Below are positions 8,219-16,058 of a stretch of DNA of 64,000 nt, piece by piece (position 1 is the stretch's first letter; every line of letters starts with the position of its first letter). Origin of the DNA: Fibrobacter succinogenes (GTDB lineage: Bacteria; Fibrobacterota; Fibrobacteria; Fibrobacterales; Fibrobacteraceae). The position numbers and the translations under genes are program-made. A model generated the notes under the pieces. The model was given only the letters and a program-made list of their open reading frames with translations. It ran no database searches and was not told the origin of the DNA. Where the stretch lies: assembly GCA_902791475.1 (NCBI GenBank), contig CADAWC010000007.1, positions 1-64,000 on the forward strand, read 5' to 3'.

Positions 8219-9430
8219 ATGATTCCGTTTATCAATGTACGTGCGCAGCGCGAAGCCTATTTATCCGAATTTAAGCAAGCCGAACAAGAAGTCCTCGACA
8301 GCGGCTGTTTTATCGGAGGGCCGCAAGTCCAAGCGCTAGAAACGGAACTTGCAGAATTCACAGGCGTAAAGCACGCCATCACCTGCGGTAGTGGAACGGA
8401 CGCATTAACAATCGCCCTCCTCGCCCTAGGGCTTCAACCGGAAGACGAAGTCATCGTCCCTGACTTCACCTTTATCGCGCCCGCCGAATGCGTAATGCGT
8501 CTCGGAGGCATTCCGAAGTTTGCCGACATCGACCCGGAAACGCTCCAAGTCAGCACCGAAAGCATTGAAGCGCGGATTAGCGAAAAGACGCGCGGGATTA
8601 TCGCGGTCAACTTGTTCGGGCAGTGCGCCCCGTATGAGAAAATCCGAGAATGCGCACAGACAAACGGCCTGTGGCTGATCGAAGACTCGGCTCAGGCGTT
8701 CGGCGCCACGCAAAACGGTACACCCGCTTGCACGTTCGGCGACATCTCCATCACGAGCTTTTACCCAGCCAAGCCGCTCGGTTGCTACGGAGACGGCGGA
8801 GCACTCTTCACCGCAAACGATGAACTCGCGCAAAAAATCCGCCTCATTGCAAACCACGGCAGTCAGACGCGCTACGTTCACGAGATTTGCGGCATGAACA
8901 GCAGGCTAGACGCCATCCAAGCAGCAGTCCTACGCGTGAAGCTCCGCCATTTCAAGGACGAACTCAAGAAGCGCAGCGAGAATGCCCGCAAATACAACGA
9001 GTTTTTTGCAGATTACAACAAGAGAATTGCCTCAGGTGCCGCGGCCGACGCTGCTAACGGCGCAAAAATAGTGCCGCAAAAAATTGCTATCGGCAATACA
9101 AGCACGTACGCGCAATACACCGTGCTAGCAGATGACCGCGAAGACTTTATCGCAAAACTGGAACGCGCACAAATTCCGCACTGCATCCACTACCCGATGC
9201 CATTGCACGAACAGCCGTGTTTCGCAAATTTCCTGCCCGACTATAATATAGCATCCGCCTTATATGGTCCACCAGGCATTATCAATACACTGCCGCCCAA
9301 TATCGCTGATAAATTATTAGAGAACGCAAATATACATGCCGATCGAGCAGCGGAAAAAGTCGTCAGCCTCCCCATGTGCGCCTTCACGGACGTGGACGAG
9401 ATAATTGCAAGACTTAAGAAAGAAATGTAA
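8219..9430 (+). CDS. DegT/DnrJ/EryC1-family sugar aminotransferase
   Basis: The 403-residue PLP enzyme of the nucleotide-sugar aminotransferase family shows GSGTDA (57-62), the cofactor-binding ED of LIEDSAQA (155-156), the Schiff-base lysine in FYPAKPLG (Lys185) and the partner-subunit segment GMNSRLDAIQAAVL. Such enzymes transaminate keto sugars on UDP/dTDP for lipopolysaccharide or glycan synthesis; the start MIPFINV is typical of WbpE/DegT members. Two insertions stand out: an Ala-rich stretch near residues 262-285, and about 30 residues around 345-375 before the conserved SLPM motif, encoded by more AT-rich DNA than the rest. The exact substrate cannot be told. Confidence 0.88.
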   Translation: MIPFINVRAQREAYLSEFKQAEQEVLDSGCFIGGPQVQALETELAEFTGVKHAITCGSGTDALTIALLALGLQPEDEVIVPDFTFIAPAECVMRLGGIPKFADIDPETLQVSTESIEARISEKTRGIIAVNLFGQCAPYEKIRECAQTNGLWLIEDSAQAFGATQNGTPACTFGDISITSFYPAKPLGCYGDGGALFTANDELAQKIRLIANHGSQTRYVHEICGMNSRLDAIQAAVLRVKLRHFKDELKKRSENARKYNEFFADYNKRIASGAAADAANGAKIVPQKIAIGNTSTYAQYTVLADDREDFIAKLERAQIPHCIHYPMPLHEQPCFANFLPDYNIASALYGPPGIINTLPPNIADKLLENANIHADRAAEKVVSLPMCAFTDVDEIIARLKKEM

Positions 9431-9440
9431 AAGCGAAATA

Positions 9441-9538
9441 GCTAGTTACTAGTTATTAGTCAATAGTTATTAGTTTAAATCTGGTGACTTCGTCGCGACC
9501 TTTTCAACTAGCGACCAACGACTATTGACTAACGGCTA
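9441..9538. repeat. Inverted-arm array element (TTAGT/TAGTTA units)
   Basis: The left arm (9441-9474) consists of TAGTTA and TTAGT units. The right arm (9505-9538) is the inverted counterpart; the 12-mer TTAGTCAATAGT (9456-9467) has its exact complement at 9521-9532. The centre holds the palindrome GTCGCGAC (9492-9499). It lies between the converging aminotransferase and HAD genes, overlapping the HAD stop codon. Confidence 0.75.
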
Positions 9539-10381
9539 CAACACAAATTTCTCTATAACTTCTGTGATTCCAGAGTGGTTGTTGTCGTGCTCGGTCACGT
9601 AATTGGCGACAGCCTTTGCCGCCGGTGACGCATTCGCCATTGCCACACCAACGCCAGCCGCTTCAATCATCGGGCAATCGTTTTCTTCATCGCCCACGGC
9701 AATCGTATTTTCAATCGGCTCGTGATAGAAGTCCGCCATGTAGCGCACAGCAGCGCCTTTATTCGAAAGCATGTGCGAGAACTCAAGCATTTCGGGCTTG
9801 CTAAACACGTCGAATAGCTTGCCCGCCGTGACTTTCCGCATCTCGGCGCGGAAATCCACGAGACTCGAATGTTCAAACGGCGTAATCACGTTTACCTTAA
9901 TCGGCGGCTTAACCACGACATTGATCGGACCGTCATTGCAATTAACCCCACCATAATAATTGCGGATATCATCTACAACAACATAATCCATTTTCATCAA
10001 GCGGCAATACGTCTTGAGCTGTTCCGTCTCGTATTCCGAGACCACCAAATCGCCCGCATAAGTGTGTGCGTGCATTCCGCGCTTGTGAGCCTCGTCCATG
10101 ATGAACTTTACCTGATCCACAGCGATGCGACGCGTCAAAATCGGCTGTTCGGTTCCGCAGTCGTAGATGAGCCCGCCATTAAAGCTGACCAGAAAATATC
10201 CCGGCTTCAAGAAGCCGTACTTTTCGGCAATGTGCTTTACGCTTGTGAGCGGGCGCCCTGTCGTCATCACAAACTTGTGGCCGGCCCCGATCATCGCCTG
10301 GATTGAAGCCATGTCTGCCTGGCTAATATTCTTTTCGTCGTCGAGGAGCGTGCCGTCTAAATCAGTAAATAAAAGTTTCAT
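9536..10381 (-). CDS. HAD-superfamily Cof-type phosphatase
   Basis: The 281-residue protein starts MKLLFTDLDGTLL, with the nucleophile Asp7 and acid/base Asp9 of the HAD motif I. It has TTGRP as motif II, the conserved Lys in SNKGAAVRYM and GDEENDCPM as motif IV, the pattern of IIB (Cof) phosphatases that dephosphorylate small phospho-sugars or cofactors in the cytoplasm. Length and motif order are normal. The stop codon lies inside the right arm of a repeat element. The substrate is not predictable. Confidence 0.88.
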   Translation of the reverse strand: MKLLFTDLDGTLLDDEKNISQADMASIQAMIGAGHKFVMTTGRPLTSVKHIAEKYGFLKPGYFLVSFNGGLIYDCGTEQPILTRRIAVDQVKFIMDEAHKRGMHAHTYAGDLVVSEYETEQLKTYCRLMKMDYVVVDDIRNYYGGVNCNDGPINVVVKPPIKVNVITPFEHSSLVDFRAEMRKVTAGKLFDVFSKPEMLEFSHMLSNKGAAVRYMADFYHEPIENTIAVGDEENDCPMIEAAGVGVAMANASPAAKAVANYVTEHDNNHSGITEVIEKFVL

Positions 10382-10487
10382 GGGCGTAAATTTAGTTAAT
10401 AGTCATTGGGTTTTAGTGTTGGATACAATTGGGGTTCATTTTCTTAATGCGGTTGTCTAAGTTTAAAATCTTACTATATTCATTTTC

Positions 10488-11438
10488 ATGAAAATCGATG
10501 AATTATTGAAAGAAGCTAAAAGCGTTGCCATTTTCGGGCACGTTCGCCCTGACGGAGACTGCGTGGGCTCTACACTTGGTCTTTACAACTACATCTGCGA
10601 CAACTACCCGACCACAAAAGTCCGCATTTTCTTGGAACGTTTCCCCGAGAACTACAAGATCCTCACCAACTCCAACGAAATTAACGAATTTTACAGCGAT
10701 GAGTTTGGCTCGTTCGATTTAGCGTTCCTTTTGGATTCATCCACATTCGATCGAGTCGGCGCAAACGGCGAAAGCTGCATCAAAGCAGCTAAAAAGACTT
10801 GCAACATCGACCACCACGTCAGCAATCCGCTGAATCTCTGCGACGTCAATTACGTGGATGCAAAGGCAAGTTCCGCTTGCGAAGTCCTTTACTTTTTATT
10901 GGACCCGAACAAAGTCAGCAAAGCCACCGCCGAATGTTTGTACCTCGGCATCGTGCATGACACAGGCGCCTTCAAGTTCAGCAGCACAGGCCATAAGACG
11001 ATGACAGTCATCGGCGACTTGCTTGAAAAAGGTATCGACTTCACGCGCATCATCAACGAGACGTATTACACGAGAACGTACACCCAGACGCTCGTCACAG
11101 GCTACGTGATGATGAGCAGCAAGCTCGCTCTCGACGGAAAGGTCGTCTACAGCTACCTCACGCCCGAGGACATGGACCGCTATTCCGTAACTCCGGTTGA
11201 ACTCAGCAGTGTCATCGACACCTTGCGCGAAGTCACCGGCACTGAAGTCGCCATATTCCTCTATCCAGTCAACGGCGAATACAAGATTAGCCTACGCAGC
11301 AATTACGTTGTCGATGTCAACAAAGTTGCAGGAGCATTTGGCGGAGGCGGCCACGTCCGTGCTGCTGGCGCAAGCTCCAAGGACTCGCCCGAAGAAACGA
11401 TTGCAAAGCTATTGAAAGTTATCCAGGAACAACTTTAA
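10488..11438 (+). CDS. nrnA: DHH/DHHA1 phosphoesterase, NrnA-like
   Basis: The 316-residue protein has the DHH-family metal motifs: GHVRPDGD (His18, Asp22, Asp24), LLDSS (Asp83), NIDHH (108-110) and HDTGAFKF. It ends with the DHHA1 glycine-rich binding motif GGGGHVRAAG near residue 285. NrnA-type enzymes degrade nano-RNA and dephosphorylate 3'-phosphoadenosine 5'-phosphate in the cytoplasm. It is a single gene, closed by a strong terminator 6 bp after the stop. Confidence 0.9.
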   Translation: MKIDELLKEAKSVAIFGHVRPDGDCVGSTLGLYNYICDNYPTTKVRIFLERFPENYKILTNSNEINEFYSDEFGSFDLAFLLDSSTFDRVGANGESCIKAAKKTCNIDHHVSNPLNLCDVNYVDAKASSACEVLYFLLDPNKVSKATAECLYLGIVHDTGAFKFSSTGHKTMTVIGDLLEKGIDFTRIINETYYTRTYTQTLVTGYVMMSSKLALDGKVVYSYLTPEDMDRYSVTPVELSSVIDTLREVTGTEVAIFLYPVNGEYKISLRSNYVVDVNKVAGAFGGGGHVRAAGASSKDSPEETIAKLLKVIQEQL

Positions 11439-11443
11439 AAAGG

Positions 11444-11471
11444 AACGCGCGGCAAAACGCGCGTTTTTTTA
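11444..11471 (+). terminator. Intrinsic terminator after nrnA
   Basis: AACGCGCG and CGCGCGTT form a perfect eight-base stem with a six-base loop, followed by a run of seven T. The LysE-type gene ends just beyond it on the other strand. Confidence 0.9.
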
Positions 11472-12137
11472 TACCATAAACAAGGCAACCGCCAAGAAGA
11501 CGAAGACCGCACCGCTGAACCAGTTCAGATTGCGGTTCGCCTTCGGCGATGTCAAAAGGAACTTCTTGACAGTCCCTGCTAAAAGCGCAATGCACCCAAA
11601 TACAATCATTGTCGCTAAAATAAATTCACCGCCGAAAATAGCCATCTGCAAGCTCGGGTGGATTGGACGGTCCAAGCGCACCGCCGGCGGAATCAGCGAA
11701 AGCACAAAAAGAATCACTTTCGGATTCGTGAGATTCATGATAATGCCACGCATGTAAAGGCTACGCGCAGAAGGAACGCCACCATTGCTAGACTTTACCG
11801 CATCCTTCGAATCTGCATTTGTCATTCCCGGCTCCGACCGGGAATCTCCACTCATCTGAACAACACCCGAGCGCACTCCGAAACTCTTGTACGCGAGATA
11901 AAGCAGATATGCCGCACCAAGGCACTGGATGACAAAAAACGCCGTCGGGCTAGCCGCAATCAACGCCGAAACGCCCGCCACAAGCAGGCACGTATGTATA
12001 GCAATCCCGGTGCAAAGTCCAAGGATTATGCAAAAACCGAGACGCGCCCCGTAAGTAGCACTTTGGGCAAGCACAAAAAGGTTATCTGGTCCAGGAGCAA
12101 TCCCAATGACAAGCGCAGCAATAAAAAATTCAAGCAT
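11469..12137 (-). CDS. LysE/RhtB-family amino-acid exporter
   Basis: The 222-residue inner-membrane protein has about six hydrophobic segments and the family N-terminus with G.APGPDNLFVL. LysE/RhtB proteins export amino acids such as lysine, threonine or homoserine lactones. Relative to the usual length of about 205 residues, it carries a hydrophilic insertion near residues 95-118 (GDSRSEPGMT and flanks) that is the direct translation of a REP-like palindrome. The insertion sits in the cytoplasmic loop, which explains why it is tolerated. Its ATG overlaps the stop of the zinc-ribbon gene (TAATG), so the two are coupled. Substrate unknown. Confidence 0.85.
   Translation of the reverse strand: MLEFFIAALVIGIAPGPDNLFVLAQSATYGARLGFCIILGLCTGIAIHTCLLVAGVSALIAASPTAFFVIQCLGAAYLLYLAYKSFGVRSGVVQMSGDSRSEPGMTNADSKDAVKSSNGGVPSARSLYMRGIIMNLTNPKVILFVLSLIPPAVRLDRPIHPSLQMAIFGGEFILATMIVFGCIALLAGTVKKFLLTSPKANRNLNWFSGAVFVFLAVALFMV
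11821..11849. repeat. dRS3/REP-like palindrome inside the LysE-type gene
   Basis: GTCATTCCCGG and CCGGGAATCTCC flank a six-base loop; the stem ATTCCCGG/CCGGGAAT is perfect. It lies in the reading frame of the exporter without breaking it. The same element, with variant loop or stem, occurs at 21897, 52723, 54123 and 56066. Confidence 0.85.
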
Positions 12138-12517
12138 TACAGTTTACTCAAGAAAGCGTCCACGTCGAGGTCTGCAAGGTCTTTTTGCAATGCGTCAAGT
12201 TCATCATCCGTAATTGCAGTGTGATTTTGCTCACGTTCGTCGGCACGTGCATTCGAGACATCGACAAGCTTTTTGAGCGCATTGGCGACCTCGCCCACCG
12301 TGCCATCCTGACGCATCACGACGTTCAAGACCTTCGAAAGTTTTTCACGCAATTTCGAGAACTCTTCGCGGTCTAGCTCAGATATTTCCCCATGATAGCA
12401 CATCAAGGGGGTCTGGCACCTAGCACACGGAAACACCATCATATTAGAGAAGTCTCCGTCTATCTGGACCTTAAATTTCGTTCCGCAATGCGGGCATTCG
12501 ATATCCATTTCACTCAT
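12137..12517 (-). CDS. Zinc-ribbon protein, function unknown
   Basis: The 126-residue protein starts with MSEMDIECPHCGTKFKV and has a second knuckle CARCQTPLMC, so Cys8/Cys11 and the later CxxC can bind zinc as in MJ0042-type ribbons. Residues about 45-126 are charged and helical without a recognised domain. The start at 12517 is preferred over an upstream in-frame ATG because the ribbon begins there and the extension is low complexity. It is the first gene of a two-gene unit with the LysE-type exporter (1 bp overlap). Confidence 0.65.
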   Translation of the reverse strand: MSEMDIECPHCGTKFKVQIDGDFSNMMVFPCARCQTPLMCYHGEISELDREEFSKLREKLSKVLNVVMRQDGTVGEVANALKKLVDVSNARADEREQNHTAITDDELDALQKDLADLDVDAFLSKL

Positions 12518-12617
12518 ATACCATAATGTAGAATTTTTTACAATTCCTAGCCAAATACAGCAACAATATTTTATCTTTACACAGTCCAACTCGTTTTGTG
12601 CTCTCACTATATTTTTC

Positions 12618-12652
12618 CCTATTACCTAAAACCTATTACCTAAAACCTAAAC
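12618..12652. repeat. One-armed CCTAAAA/CCTATTA array abutting mraY
   Basis: The run consists of CCTATTACCTAAAA-type units repeated about 2.5 times and ends one base before the mraY ATG. No purine-rich ribosome-binding sequence lies between, so the array is the immediate 5' leader of the gene. It is the same unit, in the same orientation, as the right arms at 25924-25960 and 45006-45038. Confidence 0.7.
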
Positions 12653-12653
12653 T

Positions 12654-13802
12654 ATGCTTTGCCACTGGCTATATCAAACAACAAACATTGACCTTTTTGA
12701 CGGTCGTCTGTTCCGTGCGGGTGTTGCCGCCATGCTTTCCATCATCCTGGTGCTCTTCTTCATGCCGAAGTACATACGCTTCTTGCAGAGATTGGACGCC
12801 ACGAGCGATTTCGACAAGGACGGAAAGACAAAATCTCCTCCGATTATGGGCGGCCTCCTCCTCGTGATTGTAGTAGAAGTTGTTTCACTGCTCGTTTGCC
12901 AGATGAACGGCTACACCATCTCGACACTCGTGATTTTGGCACTGTTCAGCGCCGTGGGCGCCACCGACGATATGGCCAAGGTCCGTGCAAAGCGCCTCGT
13001 GAACCAAGGCAAGCTCAAAGCCGCCGAATACATGGACAAGGCAGATGGCATTTCCAGCTCGCTTAGACTTTTCCTCTACTTCTTGTTTAGCTTTGTCGTC
13101 GCCGTTTTCTGCTACAAGTTCATCCCTGAACTCAAGGGCGATTTGACCATTCCGTTCTGCCCGATTGACGTTTTCCAAATCCATCTTCCCAACTGGATTT
13201 TCGTTGCCTTCATGACATTTGTCATCGCCGCATCCGCTAACGGAACAAACTTCACGGACGGTCTCGACAGCCTCGTTTCTGTACCGATTCTTACCAGCAT
13301 GGTGTTCGTTGGACTCGTCGCTTACGTGAGTGGCAACTTCATCTTTAGCCAGTACTTGAGCGTGCCGTACCTCCCCGGCTGCGACGAGCTCTTCCCGCTC
13401 GCGACAGCCATCGCAGGCGCGTTGCTCGCATACCTTTGGTTCAACAGCCCTCCGGCTGAAATCTACATGGGTGACGCCGGTTCCGTTGGTTTCGGTGCTG
13501 CCATCGGTATCATGTTCATCTTGGTTCAGGCAGGGCTTTTCCTCCCCATCGTATGCATCATCATCATCGCCGAAGCTTGCTCTGTGCTCATGCAAATTAC
13601 ATGGTTCAAGATTACCAAGAGAGCAACCGGCACTGGCAAGCGCATCTTCCTCTGTGCGCCGCTCCACCACCACTACCAAAAGAAGTGGGATGGCCGCTTC
13701 CCGAGCAAGCCGCTCATGAACTCCAAGATTGTGTGGCGCATGCACCTCGTGAGCATCTTCGCCCTCATCTTCAGCATGGTTGTGTTCTTCGGAATTAGGT
13801 AG
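12654..13802 (+). CDS. mraY: Phospho-N-acetylmuramoyl-pentapeptide transferase
   Basis: The 382-residue polytopic membrane protein has all MraY signatures: TDD (Asp105, Asp106), the N..N..DG.D motif (Asn196-Asp205), YMGDAGS (271-277) and PLHHHY (337-341). It transfers phospho-MurNAc-pentapeptide to undecaprenyl phosphate to make lipid I at the cytoplasmic membrane. Most bacteria keep mraY in the dcw/mur cluster; here no cell-wall genes flank it. Its start directly follows a repeat array, without a visible Shine-Dalgarno site. Confidence 0.95.
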   Translation: MLCHWLYQTTNIDLFDGRLFRAGVAAMLSIILVLFFMPKYIRFLQRLDATSDFDKDGKTKSPPIMGGLLLVIVVEVVSLLVCQMNGYTISTLVILALFSAVGATDDMAKVRAKRLVNQGKLKAAEYMDKADGISSSLRLFLYFLFSFVVAVFCYKFIPELKGDLTIPFCPIDVFQIHLPNWIFVAFMTFVIAASANGTNFTDGLDSLVSVPILTSMVFVGLVAYVSGNFIFSQYLSVPYLPGCDELFPLATAIAGALLAYLWFNSPPAEIYMGDAGSVGFGAAIGIMFILVQAGLFLPIVCIIIIAEACSVLMQITWFKITKRATGTGKRIFLCAPLHHHYQKKWDGRFPSKPLMNSKIVWRMHLVSIFALIFSMVVFFGIR

Positions 13803-14058
13803 TTCGCCACAATTACTAATTATTAGTTAATACCCTTGAAACGGTCGAATGAAACGTTTTTTGTTCCTATTTTGCCTAGAATAAAACAGATTGGTATAAC
13901 ATTTTTGTTGTTAGAATTTATATTTCTGGTATGGCAATTTCGCGACGTTCATTCCGACTTGCTTTCCCCGCGCTCCTGTGCGGAGTATTTTGCTTTTTGC
14001 CGAAAAAATCAATTAAGGCAGGCTGCAATAGAAACATTCACATAAAAAGAGAGAAAAT
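13803..14058 (+). other. AT-rich gap, no confident gene
   Basis: After a short TTAGTTAAT-type repeat (about 13815-13832) the sequence holds several overlapping short frames. One is a 69-codon frame from 13836 with a hydrophobic stretch; another is a 45-codon frame from 13931 that would start with a twin-arginine-like SRRSF. None has a Shine-Dalgarno site or a recognisable product, so none is called. Confidence 0.4.
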
Positions 14059-14385
14059 ATGCAATTAGAATTTACAGATTACGTTCGTTATACCTGCCCC
14101 CATTGTGGTTATGTAACAGAAACAAGTTGGGGGGGGCTTAAAGTGACTGGTCTTGGCAGTTGCATGAACTGCCATCGTCGTTTACCAGAAAATACGGAAA
14201 TTATTCCGTGTGATCCAAAATTAGCGCGTGAATATTTTGATGCAAAGGCTAAAAAAGAAAAAGAAGATAAGGAAGCTGCTGAAGCAATTGAATATTTTCA
14301 AAAAAATGCAGCACCTATTAGTTGTGGTTGCTTTGTCATTTTAGCAATAGCATGTGCACTCATTTATTTTTTCATAATTCGTTAA
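14059..14385 (+). CDS. Small zinc-ribbon protein with C-terminal membrane anchor
   Basis: The 108-residue protein has an N-terminal zinc ribbon (YTCPHCGYV, then GSCMNCHRR), a charged Lys/Glu helix (about 60-82) and a C-terminal hydrophobic segment (88-107) containing CGC. The ribbon should face the cytoplasm with the tail in the membrane. AGAGAGAAAAT precedes the ATG. Codon use is more AT-rich than in neighbours, and an insertion sequence lies 250 bp downstream, so the gene may be recently acquired. Function unknown. Confidence 0.6.
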   Translation: MQLEFTDYVRYTCPHCGYVTETSWGGLKVTGLGSCMNCHRRLPENTEIIPCDPKLAREYFDAKAKKEKEDKEAAEAIEYFQKNAAPISCGCFVILAIACALIYFFIIR

Positions 14386-14637
14386 AAAACTAGGAAACAC
14401 GTCGCTTGATTGTTTGTTTATCCAAAATAAGCAGTCATAGGATTCTTTATAATAGGTGAGATGTTGCTTGAGTAGATTTTGCTCTTCATTGACAACACTG
14501 GTGTTCTACTTTCCCATTGTGTAATCCCGTCTTTATATGCATGTAAGCGGAAAAACATTCTAGACGAACGAAGCAAAATCAAACTTGTTGGTTTTTATTT
14601 TCGTATAAATAAAAAGCACCTCAGCGTTCGTGATGTG

Positions 14638-14669
14638 AACCCCGAAAGTTGGACACAACTTTCGGGGTT
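14638..14669 (+). promoter_or_regulatory. Hairpin at the IS left end that covers the orfA leader
   Basis: AACCCCGAAAGTT and AACTTTCGGGGTT form a perfect 13-base stem with a six-base loop overlapping the left inverted repeat. The orfA ATG lies three bases beyond it, and the only ribosome-binding-like sequence (GGGG) is in the 3' arm. Transcripts entering from outside would fold and mask initiation, a protective device known from other insertion sequences. Confidence 0.6.
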
Positions 14670-14672
14670 TTC

Positions 14673-15062
14673 ATGTATAAGAAACACACAAAAGAAGAAT
14701 GGACCAAGGCGTTCGAACTCTACAAAGATGGATTCGACCCTCCGTCAATTTCTCTGCTGACAGGTCTGGAATTATCCGAAATCAAGCGTCATATTCGACT
14801 CTATCGACAGACGGGCTTTGGGCGAACAGAAAGGAAAACGAATGTTCGCTCAACACCAGCCTTGAAGAAGGCCGTTATTGACGCAGTCTTCAAGAAATCT
14901 CTATCTTATGCGGAAGTTATAGCCTTGTATGGCTTAAGTTTTACCAGCCTGGGTTCTTGGTTGCGCAAGTTCCGTCATGGTGGCTACGAAGAACTTTTGG
15001 CAACAAAGCCCAAAGGGAGCCCCACGAAGATGCCAAAACCGAAAAAAGTACAAAAGAAATGA
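14673..15062 (+). CDS. IS3-family transposase OrfA
   Basis: The 129-residue basic protein carries a helix-turn-helix domain (about 15-60, with SISLLTGLELSEIKRHIRLY) and a second (about 72-112, SLSYAEVIALYGLSFTSLGSW), as in IS150-type OrfA proteins that bind the element ends. The start MYKKHTKEEW at 14673 is chosen over an upstream ATG lying inside the hairpin. Near its 3' end the run AAAAAAG (15042-15048) can act as a -1 slippery site leading into the orfB frame. The stop overlaps the orfB ATG (ATGA). Confidence 0.85.
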   Translation: MYKKHTKEEWTKAFELYKDGFDPPSISLLTGLELSEIKRHIRLYRQTGFGRTERKTNVRSTPALKKAVIDAVFKKSLSYAEVIALYGLSFTSLGSWLRKFRHGGYEELLATKPKGSPTKMPKPKKVQKK

Positions 15063-15978
15063 GCGAACTTGAACGCCTCAGAGAAGAGAACGAATATCTC
15101 AAAGCGGAGAACGCCTACTAAAAAAAATTAAAGGCCCTAGACCAGGAAGAGAATGCCGAGATGTCCGGTATAGGGCCCAGGTCATCAGAGAGCTGAGCGA
15201 CAAACACTCTCTAAAGCATCTCCTGAAGGCGGGCGGACTGCCCCGCTACGTAGACGAACACACCCGGATCAAGTCCGTACATGCGGAAAACAGGAGCGGC
15301 TACGGCTACTGCAAGATAAACGACCAACTCAGAAAAGAAGACTTCACCATCAATCACAAGACGATTATCAGGATCATGAGGGAAGAAAACCTGAAGAACG
15401 TCCGTAAACACAGCAAATACAGTTCATACAGAGGCGAATCCAGCAAGGTCGCTCCAAACATACTAAACCGAGACTTCTCCACGACCGGTCCCGACCAGAA
15501 GTGGGCAACGGACGTGACTCAGATAAATATCGGCATGGACAAGTGCTACCTATCACCGATTCTCGACATGTACAATGGGGAAATCGTCAGCTATACCATA
15601 TCGGACCATCCCGACCTGAAGATGGTCATGGACATGCTGGGAAAGGCCTTAGCCAAGGGCCGAACAAGGAAGGGGTTGATACTCCACTCCGATCAGGGAT
15701 GGCACAACCAGCATGCAATCTATCAAAAATCGCTACGTGACCACGAAATCCTCCAAAGCATGAGCCGCAAGGGCAACTGCCTAGACAACGACATAATGGA
15801 AAACTTTTTTGGCATAATGAAATCGGAGTTACTCTATCCAAACACCTTCATGGATATGGATCATTTTAAGGCTGAACTCAGAAAATACATCGAGTATTAC
15901 AATAACGATCGGATAAAACTACGCCTAAAAGGAATGAGCCCGGTACAGTACCGGACTCATAACACCGTTTTGTCCTAA
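15059..15978 (+). pseudogene. IS3-family transposase OrfB, disrupted
   Basis: The frame starts MSELERLREENEYLKAENAY, the usual coiled-coil start of IS150-group OrfB. It then meets TAA at 15119-15121 where the family has Leu, and continues KKLKALDQEENAEM. A one-base deletion near 15164-15168 moves the rest into the next frame (RYRAQVIRELSDKHS onwards). A short gap may also exist after GLPR. The catalytic DDE domain remains intact: Asp in WATDVT, Asp in LHSDQGW and Glu in DNDIMENFFG. Two lesions make full-length protein unlikely unless the element is rescued in trans or the lesions are sequencing errors. Confidence 0.8.
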
Positions 15979-16058
15979 TTTTAAACCGTCCAACTTTTTG
16001 TGTTCAGTTCACAACGGGGCTCTTTCTTTTTTGGAGATTTTCATCAACAACGAATAAC

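Larger units (their letters stand above)
14631..16011 (+). mobile_element. IS3-family (IS150-like) insertion sequence, probably inactive
   Basis: Terminal inverted repeats are 14631-14656 and 15986-16011: 19 of 26 positions agree, including a shared AAAGTTGGAC, and the ends start TG and finish CA. Their TG..CTGAACAC...GTTGGACG layout resembles IS150 ends. It carries orfA (helix-turn-helix) and orfB (DDE transposase) in the IS3 arrangement, with a -1 frame relation. I see no clear target-site duplication. orfB has an in-frame stop and a one-base deletion. Confidence 0.85.

Noticed and set aside
13836..14045. 69-codon frame after mraY with a hydrophobic stretch
   Set aside because: No ribosome-binding site, no similarity, and competing short frames in the same place.
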